DNA of 64,000 bases from Lingula anatina (lineage: Eukaryota > Brachiopoda > Lingulata > Lingulida > Lingulidae). Location: positions 509,626 to 573,625 of the forward strand of contig NW_019774025.1 in NCBI RefSeq assembly GCF_001039355.2. The letters run 5' to 3'. Position 1 is the first letter of the stretch. Every line of letters starts with the position of its first letter. The notes under the pieces are model-generated. The model did no database searches. It was not told where the DNA came from and saw only the letters and a list, made by a program, of their open reading frames with translations. Of the stretch, positions 49,801-61,672 are shown piece by piece. Both the position numbers and the translations under genes were made by a program.

Positions 49801-52800
49801 ATGCCTTTTTTTAATTTGATGATTATGTAAATACCTGTTTGAAATATTCAAAGGGGTTTGTTGTTAAATTATAGTACAGTGCTTTCGATTTTGTTTTGTA
49901 GGATTTGTGAAGGAAAAAAGGACAAGGATGGTAAGTGATTTTTGTACATTTTACAGCCCAATTTTTAAGGTTTACAGATTTAATAAAACCCTAATTTCAT
50001 TTTATATAACCTCTGAGTCATTAGTAGGGTAATATTTTTTTTTCTCTTTTAGTGGTTTTAAGAGAGCAGATTCAGAAATACAAGGAAGTTTTTATTGAGG
50101 CCTGCAGGCAGGTAAGTAAACTTATTAATGTATGGCAAAATTTTCTGTGACTTGGGGAAGGAAGGGGTGAGGGGGGGGGGGGGCATTTGTGACTAGCTGC
50201 CTCCATCAGTTGATATACCAGATATTAACAATTGGTTCCTGGTCACTGTACCACAGTATCTAATGGTCAGCGTGTGATAACATATACACACATCAGTCTG
50301 ATGAGACCTCGCATCATGTTGGCCATAAGCTAACACTTGTAGGAAAATTCTCAGTGTGTTTACAATGAATTTATTTTGTGATCAAATTACCAAGCTAACA
50401 AACATTTCTTCAATCAGTTTTATAAATATATTGCATTCGTGTGATTTTTATTGCAATTTTTGAAGTTCAAATGTTTTAAACAGTAAATTTGTCTTATTGT
50501 TCACAAAACTTGTCTCTTTTTGAAGATGTATTTAGCCCCTTTACATTTAAGAGAGTTGATATTCACTACCATTAAATTTTGATAAAATATTCCAGGCCAG
50601 CAAAATTGATGAAGCTTTGTCTCATTACCTGCATGAAGAGGCTCAACCTTACACTGAACAAGGTGAGTATTAGCCAACCTTATTCAATTGGAGAATCCAG
50701 ATGTTTACACAATGGGTTATAAACATGAATGGCTTGATTGGTTACGTATACATAGAATTACCTTTTGATAAAATGAAAATATGAATATTAGAACCAGTTT
50801 GCATACTAAAAATCTTGTTTAATCAGTTGCAAGCACATTAATGGGAGCTCTCTTTTAAGCTGAATTATTACTGAGTAGGTTGATTTAAACATATTGTTCT
50901 TTATACTGTCTGATGTAGAGGCCCCTCATGAGGTGTCTGTCCCAGTTCTGCAGTGCCCTGGCTGTTCCACAGACATGTTGATTAAGAGAAAGAAGGATGG
51001 TCAAGGGTAAGCTGCTTGAGAAGGGGGGGGTGGTGTCTATCTCGAACAACCTAGCTAATACAGCTTAAGATATATTCATTACATTTTTATAGGATTTATG
51101 CTCAAAACAAGCCTAGGTAAAATTGAATTTGTGTTGGGTTTTTGTGTAATCTTTGCTGTGACTCTTAGTTGTATGTTTCATTGTTTTTTAACTTTGCTTT
51201 CATCTATGTGCATTTGCATTAACCTTATCATAAAGGTTTTCATGTATTTCTGTTTAGACTGTTTCTAAGTTGTATGGGGTACCCAGAGTGCCGAAATGCC
51301 ATGTGGTTCCCAGATGCTGTGTTAGAAGCAACAGTGACAGATGAGATATGTGATAAGGTATTAACATAATCCTGTTTTCCTTTTTCCTGTGCAGGTTGAT
51401 AAAAAATTTTAGCTTTGCTTTGATGAATAATAAAAATATTAGAGAAAGATGGATCCTTTCAATGTGCAAAAATTGTCAAACTTTCAGGTACAAAATTATA
51501 TAATCAAAAAAAGTTATATTTCTATATAGCATTTGTGGTGCCTTTGCTTCATAGAATAGAATTTTAGAGAAGCATCCTTTTTTAATTTTGTTGCTGCCAC
51601 TCAATAAGAATGATCTTATTTTAAGAAATTATGACTTAAAAATACAGTATCTGTAAGATTCAGTTTTCCCCCTTGAAAAGAAGGAGTAAATACTGTATGT
51701 TCAGTATCAAGAACTAATATGTAGCATATATAATGTATGGCATACACAGTTTAAAGTTTCATATTCAAATTGGTCATTGTGTGAAGAGAAAAGATTAAAC
51801 TTGTAACATTTATTGCAGTGTCTGCCTGGCCCAGTGCATAAGATCAAGTTTAAGTTCAAGAGAGGGTCAGTTCCACCAACAATGCTTACTGAGTAAGTAG
51901 AGCTGTGAGGTTTTTAAGTGGGTTAATTCATAACTATGTAATTTAGAGGTTAAAAATAGGATATTGTGCAAATTATGATGCCCTTAAAAAATATTAAAGG
52001 CATTTGTATTTTAAAAACCCAGTAAAACGAAGACGTACATCTTGGTTTGAATGATAAACCTTACATCATCATTAGCTCCAGAAGATAATTTGCCACCTCT
52101 GCAGCATATGTAGTTTTCAATAGGTTTGTCAGTTCTTTGATTCATACTCAGAAATCATCTCAGTTCTCATCACTTTCACAGACTGCAGTGGTTCACTCCT
52201 GGGTCCAACCCTGACCGAAAACCAGGAGAAAGGAATGATGCACAATGTTTCAAATGATGCACCCATTCTTTTTATTATCACTTAGCTTTAAACAATTTCA
52301 TTTTTACTTTTTCTACAGTTTTACTATTACAGAAATCGCAGTTTATTGAACATGTTTAGACTGTAGGATTATTTATTTATTTATTTATTTATAGGTATGT
52401 TGGCTGTGTTGGAGGATGTGATGATGACTTAACACAGGGAATGAATATGCATTTCACAGGTAATTTGAAGTCAACAGAAGTGGAATGTATGTTATTCAAT
52501 ACAACATGATACAGTGAACCTTGAAATTGCAAGAAATTGGGGTTAAAGATACAATATACTTAAATGCAGATTAAACATAGCCGAGTTCGAGTATTATATA
52601 TACATCACTAACAGCATTGATATTCCAGGGAATTCCCGCTTGAAGCAGTCTCAGCGTTCAGTAAGAAGTAATGACAGTGGCTATGGAAGCAGCTTTCAGT
52701 CTACCCCTAGAAACTCGACACTTAACTCTCAAGGCAACCAGGGTCTCAGTAGGAGTGGAAATTCTACTAATACAAATGACAGAAAGAGAAACTTCTCATC

Positions 52801-55800
52801 TTGTGCAGCTCCAGTATCGTCAAGTACTACTGGGAGATTTAATGGTGCTTCTGTAATTGGAGGAAGGAATGGGTTTCCAATGCCCGCTGGGACTTCTCCT
52901 CAAACTGGAATACCAGCTAGAATGCCCTTGGATCCTATAACTCCAGCACAAGGCAATGCCACTGTGTGTAATTGTGGTAGTGATGCAATGCTGTTGACTG
53001 TTAGAAAAGAGGGACCAAATACAGGTGACATATGTTAACAGCATTTAACAAGCAACTGTGTTTCAAGGCTTTCTCTTCATTTTTCAGTTGGTTTTAGAGC
53101 ATTTTGACCAACTTTATAGAGTTTGTACTTCGTCCTACACAAGAGCTAAATGTCTTTTGTCTGCCAGGGTGTCGCATTCATGTTTATATATAATAACTTA
53201 AGCAAGGGAAAAGCTGGCTTTCGCTCACAAAAAATCTTTCATGGATGCCTGAGATCCACAATTCTCGAAGATTTGTGGGCTAATGCATGATTTTATATTA
53301 GCTTACTTTGACCTACCTAAGGTTAAAGAAATACCTCTTTGGTCACCTGGACTGAAGCTTGCTTATTATCCAGATTTTCCAGTTTCATAATTTATGCAAA
53401 TTTTTAACAATATACTTGGTATATTAGGATTTTATATATTTGCTACTCTATGGTGAATGTGCTAGTGGTACAAGAGAAGTATGCAGAATTTTTTTATATA
53501 TTCTCAACATTCTTGAAACATTTTCTCTTTTCTTTTCTCTGAAGGACGCCAGTTTTTCAAATGTCCCCTCCCTCAAGGCAGTGGTTGTGATTTCTTCCTT
53601 TGGGCAGATCAACTTTCTGACCCACAACTGAGGTACGTCAAGGACAACTTTAGAGTATGTGGGAGACTGTTATGAGGATTTCAGTTTTAAGACTTTTTAA
53701 AGCAATCGTGTATATTATTGTATTAGTACTATGTCAAGTACCTAACTAAGAAGTACTCTATAAGCTTGCTCATCTTTCTTCCACTTTGTGCATAAAATTG
53801 CCATGCAGTTAATTTCAATTTTACTGAGGAAAAATAGTCAGTGGTAGTCATTTCCTTATAATATATGTGTAACCCCATCATAATCATTTTGTTTTTGTTG
53901 AAAATAGGCAAAGTCCTAATGCTATAAATGGTTCCTCACTGCCTCTTAGTAGTCCTCATGCCAGACATGTTGAAGATGGTGTAAAATGTAACTGCCACCA
54001 GGCTGCAAAACAGTAAGTTTGTCAGTATGAAATTCATAATATTAAGTGCATCTTCAGATGGTAAATATTCTCCTTTTTGAAAGGTATGCTTAACACATTC
54101 AGTCTATGTTAATATTGCATGTACGTGATTATTAATGGGCTCATTTTAGTAAAACTGTTGTTTTACATAAATCGATTCAACTATGCGGGGACTCTTGCTG
54201 AATGCAATCAGTTTAACAGATTAACAAGTCCTCTCTTGTTTCCAACTTTCTCGTGTAATCACCAGCTTTTCTCTAATCTACTCAACCCCATGAGATTTTA
54301 ATCTGATGATCTGATTGCATTCAGCAGGAGTCCCTGCAGAGTTGGATTGATCTATGTTAAATGTGCCCTATCATATTATGTTTTAATGTAGCTGTGAGAT
54401 ATGTTATCCTTTTTTTTTCACTTCAACATCTTCAATAATACTGAAGTGGTTTAGAGATTTGTCTGTCTGTATTTCAGACTAACAGTGCAAAAAGAAGGTC
54501 CAAACAAAGGTCGTCAGTTTTATGCCTGTCCAAAGCCGAGAGGCGAGGGCTGTGCCTTTTTCCAGTGGGGAGATGCAGTAGCGTCAACTTTTAACAGCCA
54601 CTCCTTGGCACCTTCCCAGCAGAGTTCAGCTTACAGTGCAGGTGATGGGGAGGTACAGTGCAGATGCCATCAGTCAGCTAAACAGTAAGTGGACAATAAC
54701 TGGTTGATTTTTAGTACAATTTTTGTATATAGTTGTTTCTTTTGACTGTATATTAGGGTATAGCATATGTCAAATTATTTTCACTTTGTTTTTACAAAGA
54801 AGTGTAAAAATGAATATCAAAAATAATACTTTTGAGAGAATCAGAAATGTTTGTGATAAAACATTTGTATTTAGCACTGAAAAAAGGCAATAGATTGGAC
54901 AATTTAAGATTTTGTACACCTGTCGTTATCAAAAACGTTTTTGCCATGAATGAATTTAAAGCTGAAGAAAACACATGCTGCATTTATTTTAGATATATTC
55001 TGGCTTCATATCTGTGTTAAAACTAAGTGGGTGACAGACTTAATACATATATCATTTATTTTTAGGTTAACAGTGCACAAAGAGGGACCAAATAAAGGCC
55101 GCCCATTCTATGCTTGTCCAAAACCAAGAGGTGAGGGGTGTGGATTTTTCCAGTGGGCAGATGAAGAACCAGACTCCATGCTCAGCAGCAATGCAGGTAG
55201 GTACATATATAATGAAATTTGCTGCACACATGATTATCTTATAGACTTATCTTCAAGATCAGACTGGAAAAGCAGTGGTTCAACTGTTCTAGAATACTTG
55301 GTATCCTGCTCCTTTCTCAAACTTTCTCTCTAAATTAATGTTTGATTTTGTATTACTTACTTAGCTGGTGTTTTATGCCCTGCAGATGAACTGCATGCAA
55401 CTCTATTACAAAATTTTGCTGAGATTTTATACAATTTAACTTTGAATATATATATATGTATATATTTCATTTTATTTTGTTCTTTTTTCGAAATTTTCGA
55501 ACTTTCAAATGGTGTAGTTTCTCCTCTTTTTTGCTATCTCAGGTGACCATTTTGGAAATGGAGCCAGGAAGAGAAATAGCAACACAAATCGTCAGCCTGG
55601 AGAGAAAAAATCTAGAAAATGTGGTCTCTGTGGAGAGGAAGGTATACACCAATAATATATTTCTGAAAGTTTAGACTTCCCTTTCCACTGAAATTATAAC
55701 TGAGATGCATTTCTCCTTTTTGATAAAATTTGATTTAAAGAGTTTACATTTTATGTAAGTGATAATGCATATTTAATATTATTAATGATCAGAATTTAAC

Positions 55801-56009
55801 ACTCAGTGCTCTTACAGGTAGCAGATATTATTAAATTAACATTGTGTGACTATTACATCAAATGTATATTTATGACTTACTGATCCAATATGTAATAAAG
55901 CAAGAAAATAGGAGTCGGATCACTAGATAAAAGATGTTCTTGTCAATATATATTTTAATGTGTGTACTAATTTGCAGGGCACACCCGTAGGAATTGTCCA
56001 CATGCTTAG
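40865..56009 (+). CDS. TOP3A: DNA topoisomerase III-alpha
   Basis: Type IA topoisomerase that passes single strands, dissolves double Holliday junctions with BLM/RMI and decatenates mitochondrial DNA. 1100 aa in 32 phase-consistent exons: 40865-41029, 42172-42305, 42494-42569, 42976-43084, 43324-43375, 43949-44040, 44450-44620, 44873-44918, 45332-45386, 45779-45853, 46064-46244, 46565-46671, 47249-47359, 47791-47865, 48129-48179, 48588-48666, 49137-49250, 49665-49734, 49902-49930, 50053-50111, 50596-50662, 50919-51006, 51258-51357, 51819-51892, 52395-52459, 52629-53024, 53545-53632, 53908-54012, 54478-54684, 55066-55196, 55543-55641, 55978-56009. TOPRIM: E36 and DGDRE (143-147). Catalytic Tyr357 lies in ISYPRTET. 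Zinc ribbon: C652, C655, C674, C680. Three GRF zinc fingers start at 862, 937 and 1006 (human has two). A CCHC knuckle spans 1084-1097. A second in-frame ATG (40946, Met28) suggests mitochondrial and nuclear forms. Confidence 0.96.
41529..41696. mobile_element. 168-bp MITE with GAATG target duplication
   Basis: The ends begin caggggcggat and finish atccgcccctg as inverted copies. The flanks 41524-41528 and 41697-41701 both read GAATG. The inside carries three variants of gaagacggtcag. The CAGG-type ends with a 5-bp duplication match the layout of the element at 26220-26395. hAT-type transposons often have CAGGG ends, and some hAT subgroups make 5-bp duplications, but the class is inferred. 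It lies in TOP3A intron 1. Confidence 0.85.
41992..42044. repeat. (CTT)n and (CT)n microsatellite
   Basis: A cttcttctt run is followed by a nearly pure ct run, in TOP3A intron 1. Confidence 0.9.
47518..47690. repeat. ~97-bp tandem duplication with poly-G ends
   Basis: aagtgaatttaggaaattgt at 47518 recurs at 47615. The matching stretch runs about 60 bases to a G-rich tract in each copy (agggggggt, then a run of about 14 G). It lies in a TOP3A intron and is recent, given the near identity. Confidence 0.8.
54165..54357. mobile_element. Foldback/MITE element in a TOP3A intron
   Basis: Arms of about 59 bases (54165-54223 against the reverse complement of 54299-54357) match at roughly 83%. The best-conserved core is gctgaatgcaatca. 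The centre is about 75 bases and noncoding. The shared ctgaatgca word resembles the ends of the receptor-intron elements, but overall similarity is weak. Confidence 0.75.
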
Positions 56010-57000
56010 TGAACAGATCCACACAAAGAGACCTGGTTTATGAAGGGAGTGTTTCATCAGCCAAATTATCCAGCCAACATTACAGTGTGGTCAGCTCATC
56101 TCTGCCTGGAAAACAAAATGATGTGGTTACTGTTGTGCAGATGCTGTTACCACCAACAGAGAAATGTTAACCTTCAGTTTTTTGGTTTTTGGAAAGTTGC
56201 CAGATGTTACTTTGACACTGAGTACTATTCAGAGTGTCAAAGTGGCTAGATGCTACTTGATCAACAAAGGATAGGGAGACTTATTGTGTAACAATCAACT
56301 ATTGCTTTGTGGAGTATTATCTGAACACTAAAGCTCCATAGACTTTGGAATGCATTTTGAATACAATGCACACTTAGAGAAATATTAACCCTTTAGCTCA
56401 GGCAAATTTATATATCCACCAAGAGACAACAGAATAGCATCAGCATAAATGATGCAAAAATGAATCAGCTTTCTGCAAACTTGCTAACAAGACACAATAT
56501 GAATAAATCCATCTCCCGCTGTACTCAACTATTTGTTATTAATAGTAAAAAATCTGGGAATATCTGGGATGCTGCCATCTACATGTCATGAACAATTCTC
56601 TTTCAATGACTGGCCAATAAGGAGCTGTCAGGGTTAACAAAGAGTCTTGAATTTAAACTATTTCAAATTGGTTTCTTTAAAAGTGGATTTCCTATATTAT
56701 CCATGCCAGATGACAGCAGTTACTGTTAATGATACTCGCATTAAGTGTTAGGGAATAAGGTGGTAGTGTTCTTACCTGGAAATGAATAAGGAGAGAGGAG
56801 AGTTTTTCAAGTAGCCAGGCATGAGCATAGGTACATGTACATAGGAAAATAAGACTGATCTATAACATCAATTATGTGCATATATTTAATGTGTTGAAGC
56901 TGACCACTGGTTACTATTGCGTCAGTTTGCAACCAGTGCTAGGTTAAGCATTGGTTTGTAACTGATAATCATGGCTTAAAATGTAAATAAAAACTGTGAA
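56010..57000 (+). other. Probable TOP3A 3' UTR
   Basis: Downstream of the TOP3A stop. AATAAA signals occur at 56986-56991 and, earlier, near 56501; the later one precedes an AT-rich stretch. No coding frame with recognisable content. Confidence 0.4.
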
Positions 57001-60000
57001 AATGGCACATGATTATTGGTTGCAAAACCAGTGTGTAATTGCAAGTTGCACCTTTCCCTAAAACCCTCTTTACACTGAACGGTATCCATCCATTCTGTGT
57101 CCTTTGTGCGATTTTTTTTACTCTCAAATGGGGTTGTACTACGGGACGCAGAAAGGACGCAATCCAGTGGGGAGGGGGGGGGGCTTCCCAATATTGGTAA
57201 TGGAGGATTCAGTTAAACCAAAGTGTAAGGCATTGGAGGCAATGCACAAGATGGTTAATATAATTGTACCACAAGTCTGTTATTTTCCCCAAAGGCTGCT
57301 TGAGTAAGCTTTATTTATGCATGCCATGATTAGGTCCTTGGTGCTCTTTTTGATTTTGCAAAGGAAAAAAGTTTTTCCTGCTATTCTTCTTTTCTCACTG
57401 TCCGTCATCAGTAACAAAATCCACCATTGAAGTTCTGATAAATGTTGCTGTATGTTTTAACTTTAGGGCATACTCAATTTTTTTTACAGTTTAACAACAG
57501 CAGTTTTGAAAAGTTCGATCCCGAACAATATTTTATTCGTGAAAGTTATTTGTTTTTACATCAATGTTTTGTATAATACAAAGTGCTTGTTACTTAAAAT
57601 TGTAAAATTAATTGTATTCAAGATAATGAAGGCATATCAAAAAGACAAATATAGTGAATGAAAAAATACTTTAACAAATATAATTTTATTCAAAGAAACT
57701 CTTAACACATAACAATAGAGGAATTTCAACCCCTCATCTTTTTTACATGGTACTGGACAGTTAAACTAATCATTTACAAGTCACATCAAAACATTTCACT
57801 CCATAGAAACAATTCTTGTAAGTTTGAGTTTTATCAATTTGCCTCAAATATTTTGATACATGTAAAAAAAAAAAGCAAAAGACATTTAAATTTGAAACTG
57901 CACACCTGAGTATTATGCTAATTGTGGAGACTAAATAAAAATTTGTAAAACACTCTATAAATCTTAACTACACAAATGTTTTAAAAAGTCTTCCAGATTT
58001 TCATTTTTAAGATTTCTTATGATTCACTCTGCTTTCAGGGCATACAGATATAGACTATAAAACATTACCTTTTTTTTTCTTTTTTTTTTTTTTTTTGGAA
58101 GACCTAACTGTAATTTAACATCTGTTTAGTTTCACAAGAAATCCCCCAAACTAACTATTATATGAACACAATGGCATGGAATAAGGTAATTACTTGATCT
58201 TTTGAATGGGGGAAAATTGTGAATTTTAAAGGTGCTGTATTTTTGAAGTCTTTTAATTAGAGCATTTCTATTGAGTTGCAGCAACAGAATTAAAAAGCAG
58301 GCTATTCTATAATTCTATTTATGCAGTAAAAGGACCAAAAATGATATATAAAAATATATATTTTTCAAAATAAAATTATGTATCTGACAGTTTGATCATT
58401 TTTTGCCCATAGAAAAGATTAAATAATTACCCTAACTGACATAAGGCTGTTATAAGACTACACATTATTAGGTTGCCTTAACTTTTACTCAAAAGAAAAC
58501 ATTAACATAAAAATATTGAGCTATTCATACATGTATAAAAATATGTACACAATATTGGAAGACAGCATGTAACATAATATTTCTGCACTGATAAATCAAG
58601 TAATTAAAGGGATAATAACTCTTTGTATGAGATTTATATTTCACAATAAAAACATTGTGAATGACTCATAGAAATATATATTCTGTTTTACGAGAAAAAC
58701 AGCAGTTATAGCTATTATTCTGATATCTGAGCTTGTCTTTAGATCATGTGACCTCCATTGATGGCTATACTCTATTATAATCTCTTAAGAGATTTAAACA
58801 AAAACCAAACTTTTTAGAAAAAAACAGGGACTAACTGTGAATGTAAAAATGGATTCATTAACCATTGGTAAGGATGGGAAAATTGTTGTTTACTCTAGGA
58901 AAATTCATTTTCTGGCCAAAATGAAGAGTTATTATCCCTTTAAGCATGCAGGTTACTCATATTATCTTCATATTTTAATATTAGAAATAATTTGATTAAA
59001 AAGATTGTCAAGAGTTCCGCTGTAAGTTCAATACTTTAAAAAATCTAAAGTATACAACCATTAGTTGAAAAAAAAATGAAATGTTTGTATGTTAAAATTG
59101 TTAACTATCCTAAATATATATTTAAAAAATATATTTTCATGACAGCTTAGTTTCTTGAGTAGTGTTGACAATTGCCAGGTCTCTAATTACTTTATTTTGT
59201 AAAGAATGATCAAATTCTGGACTTTGCATTAATAAATAATATCAATCATACAGTTATGAACTGCTACTCCTAAAAACATTCCTTTTATTTTATTTTAAAT
59301 ACGTATCGGTACTTCAGATTGGTAAGTACTACAGCAATAAAAAAATATTGTTTGCATTCAGCTCTATGTTGAGAATCATCAAGTTAAACGTGGACAACTG
59401 CAGAAATGTGTGCCACAGGACCAATGCTGTTCTCAGACAGAGAAGGGAGCATTAAGTGTTAGCATACATGGGCATGTGAGTGTTTGCACAGATCTTTACA
59501 TGGATCACACACAGATAATTACCCACAGTTCATTAGCAAAGAATTCACTAAATTCATGGAATACATCATCAGTTAAAAATACCACAATGGCCTCAAACAA
59601 ATTGGGAAGTGGAATACCAAAATAAATCCATTTTGAAACATCTACATACTGTTCAACCTGAGGGAAGCCACTGGAAGTAGTCTCTCAGTGATGGTTTGAT
59701 GATGTATTACACTACACCTGTAATTAAAAATGGGACTAAGAAATAAGTCTCCTGAAAAGTTTCCACGGGTCATATTGTGGAACTGCAGGATGCCCTAATA
59801 CAGTAGCATACATTACAATGCACATATACCAGGACTTGCAAACATATCGAATGAAGGATCAATGTCTTTGGGCCGAGTGTGTTGTAGATCTAGAACTAGG
59901 TAGTGCAGATGGTGTAATAACACTCTTTGTTACCTGATTGGCAGTAGTTTAATTACTATACATGGATTGGTTGCACCTCCGTGAAAAAGGGAATATTGCT

Positions 60001-60085
60001 GAAACTTTGACATCTTCTAAATCTGCTAAATTACATGTAATTTCAAGGCAAGATAAGAAGTACATAAATCACATTGTGTCTTTTT
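57001..60085. other. Spacer and 3' flank of the Cys-rich gene
   Basis: No supported gene. Contains simple T/G runs (about 57173-57182 and 58071-58096) and the TTAA-flanked element at 58608-58939. Part of it is probably the minus-strand 3' UTR of the gene at 60086-60655. Confidence 0.4.
58608..58939. mobile_element. 332-bp TTAA-flanked MITE with 16-bp TIRs
   Basis: agggataataactctt (58608-58623) and its exact reverse complement (58924-58939) are bordered on both sides by TTAA (58604-58607 and 58940-58943). A TTAA duplication is typical of piggyBac- and Kolobok-type transposons. About 160 bases next to the left end recur in inverted orientation at 63100-63262. No coding capacity. Confidence 0.88.
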
Positions 60086-60655
60086 CTAATCAGAGTCTAA
60101 GTGAGGTTTAACTCCAGATGGGTTCACTTCACTATAAGGAGGTGGAGGCGAAGAGGGCTGTGATGTCACTGGATCACCAGGGTTACCAGGCTCCTGTTGC
60201 CAAGGGTTACCATCTAGTAGCTGTTGCTCAGGGTTACCAGCTGGTTGCTGTTGCTCAGGGTCACCAGGCTGCCTCTGTACATGGCTAACAGGCTGTGATG
60301 TTACTGGAGCACATGACATTTGGTAACTCTGAAACTTTTCCTTGGATACACAAACACGCTTTTGGACTGGCATTATTACTGAGGAGTCCCAGTAACACCA
60401 TATCATGTCATCAGCAATGCAAAGGCAGCATAAGGTGTTGAGGCAACCACTGCAGCACCCATGATCACAATTACAGCAGTGTGGGGGTAGACAATCACAG
60501 CCATCTCCGCCACAGCAGTCGCAACAGTCTCCGCCACAGCAGTCGCAACAATTTCCATCACAGCAATCACAACAGTTGCAGTCCCCGCAGTCTCCACAGT
60601 CTCCGCAGTCCCCACAATTTCCACAATCAATGTCACCCATGACAGTGTCCTTTTT
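60086..60655 (-). CDS. Cys-rich PPxY-motif protein, function unknown
   Basis: One coding exon, ATG at 60640, 184 aa; a splice acceptor (ttcattttag) sits just upstream at 60656, and a matching 5' UTR exon ends at 61272. The N-terminal half (about residues 6-75) is extraordinarily Cys-rich, built from CGDCGDCGDC and CCDCCGGD repeats followed by HCCNCDHGCCSGCL and LCCLC. The C-terminal half is Pro/Gln-rich with PGDPEQQ/GNPEQQ/GNPWQQ repeats and ends with SPPPPYSEVNPSG, a PPxY motif that can bind WW domains such as those of NEDD4-type ubiquitin ligases. There is no signal peptide and no clear membrane segment. Clustered cysteines could bind metal or be palmitoylated; both are guesses. I do not recognise the family. 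Confidence 0.7.
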   Translation of the reverse strand, partial: KKDTVMGDIDCGNCGDCGDCGDCGDCNCCDCCDGNCCDCCGGDCCDCCGGDGCDCLPPHCCNCDHGCCSGCLNTLCCLCIADDMIWCYWDSSVIMPVQKRVCVSKEKFQSYQMSCAPVTSQPVSHVQRQPGDPEQQQPAGNPEQQLLDGNPWQQEPGNPGDPVTSQPSSPPPPYSEVNPSGVKPHLDSD

Positions 60656-60724
60656 CTAAAATGAAATGTCCATTATTACAAATGAATAATTATTTGAAAC
60701 AAAAAAATATATAATATTATAATA

Positions 60725-60731
<7 letters not shown>

Positions 60732-60800
<69 letters not shown>
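60732..60800. repeat. (AT)n microsatellite
   Basis: About 70 bases of alternating AT in the intron between the 5' UTR exon and the coding exon of the Cys-rich gene. Confidence 0.95.
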
Positions 60801-60803
<3 letters not shown>

Positions 60804-60838
60804 TATGTGTGTGTTAAATAAACTGTGTTAGCAATCAG

Positions 60839-60858
60839 TTAAAGCAATAATAACTCTT
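60839..60858. repeat. Solo terminal repeat related to the TTAA MITE
   Basis: TTAA followed by agcaataataactctt matches the 58604-58623 end with two differences. It stops at the ambiguous base 60859, beyond which it is unrelated to the other copies. Confidence 0.6.
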
Positions 60859-61271
60859 NGCCTAACCAAGAGGTGACCTGAGCCAATGTAAATAACTATA
60901 TAAAGGAAGTCCTTTATCATGCGAATCCTGCTGTCGATCCAGCTAAACTGTGATTATAATAGTCTTTAATGTTTTAGTACTAGCAGGCTTCCAAGAAAGT
61001 TCAAGTACACTTGAGATACAAACAAACTTTTTTTCTGTTCCCATTTGTAAGACAGAACACTCTTTGTCAATTATGCCACAGACCTGTGTTAGTAGCCTAA
61101 GCATGATAAGAATGGCCAAATAACAGTATCGAATGTTATAAATATTGTTTGTGAATTTATCAAACATCAAATGGTAAATATGAGACAAAACCCATGCCTG
61201 TTTCCTCACAACACTAAAAAACGCAACAATTTTTCCAACATAGATAAGATGAACAGTACAGATTTCCTTAC

Positions 61272-61320
61272 CTGCGGAGACTTGAGAATTTATGGTCAGG
61301 TTGTCGCCGTGTTTTGACCT
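61272..61320 (-). other. Probable 5' UTR exon of the Cys-rich gene
   Basis: On the minus strand the segment ends in CAG with donor gtaagg. The next acceptor in that direction is at 60656, directly ahead of the coding exon. The upstream limit is arbitrary. Confidence 0.45.
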
Positions 61321-61632
61321 CTACCTGTAGCGGTCGCGTTTGATCAATCCAACAAGCTGAGAAATGTTGAGTAATTCTGTAATAGCAAGGAAAAAGGGAT
61401 TTAAATAATACAACCTGGAACTGTCAGGTCTTGTCCCCGAAGCCTTTGTGATCGTTATCAATAAATGTGTCCCATTTCCTTGTTCCTGTTGTTGTGAATT
61501 ATGACGAAACGCTCGTGACACATATTGTGTTAGTAGTGACTCGCACAACCGGTGATGATTGTTCAGTCTACTGGTTTTAGATTTAGGATTGGGTGGAATT
61601 TCAAAGATTTGTAGAAGAACATAAAACATTTA

Positions 61633-61672
<40 letters not shown>

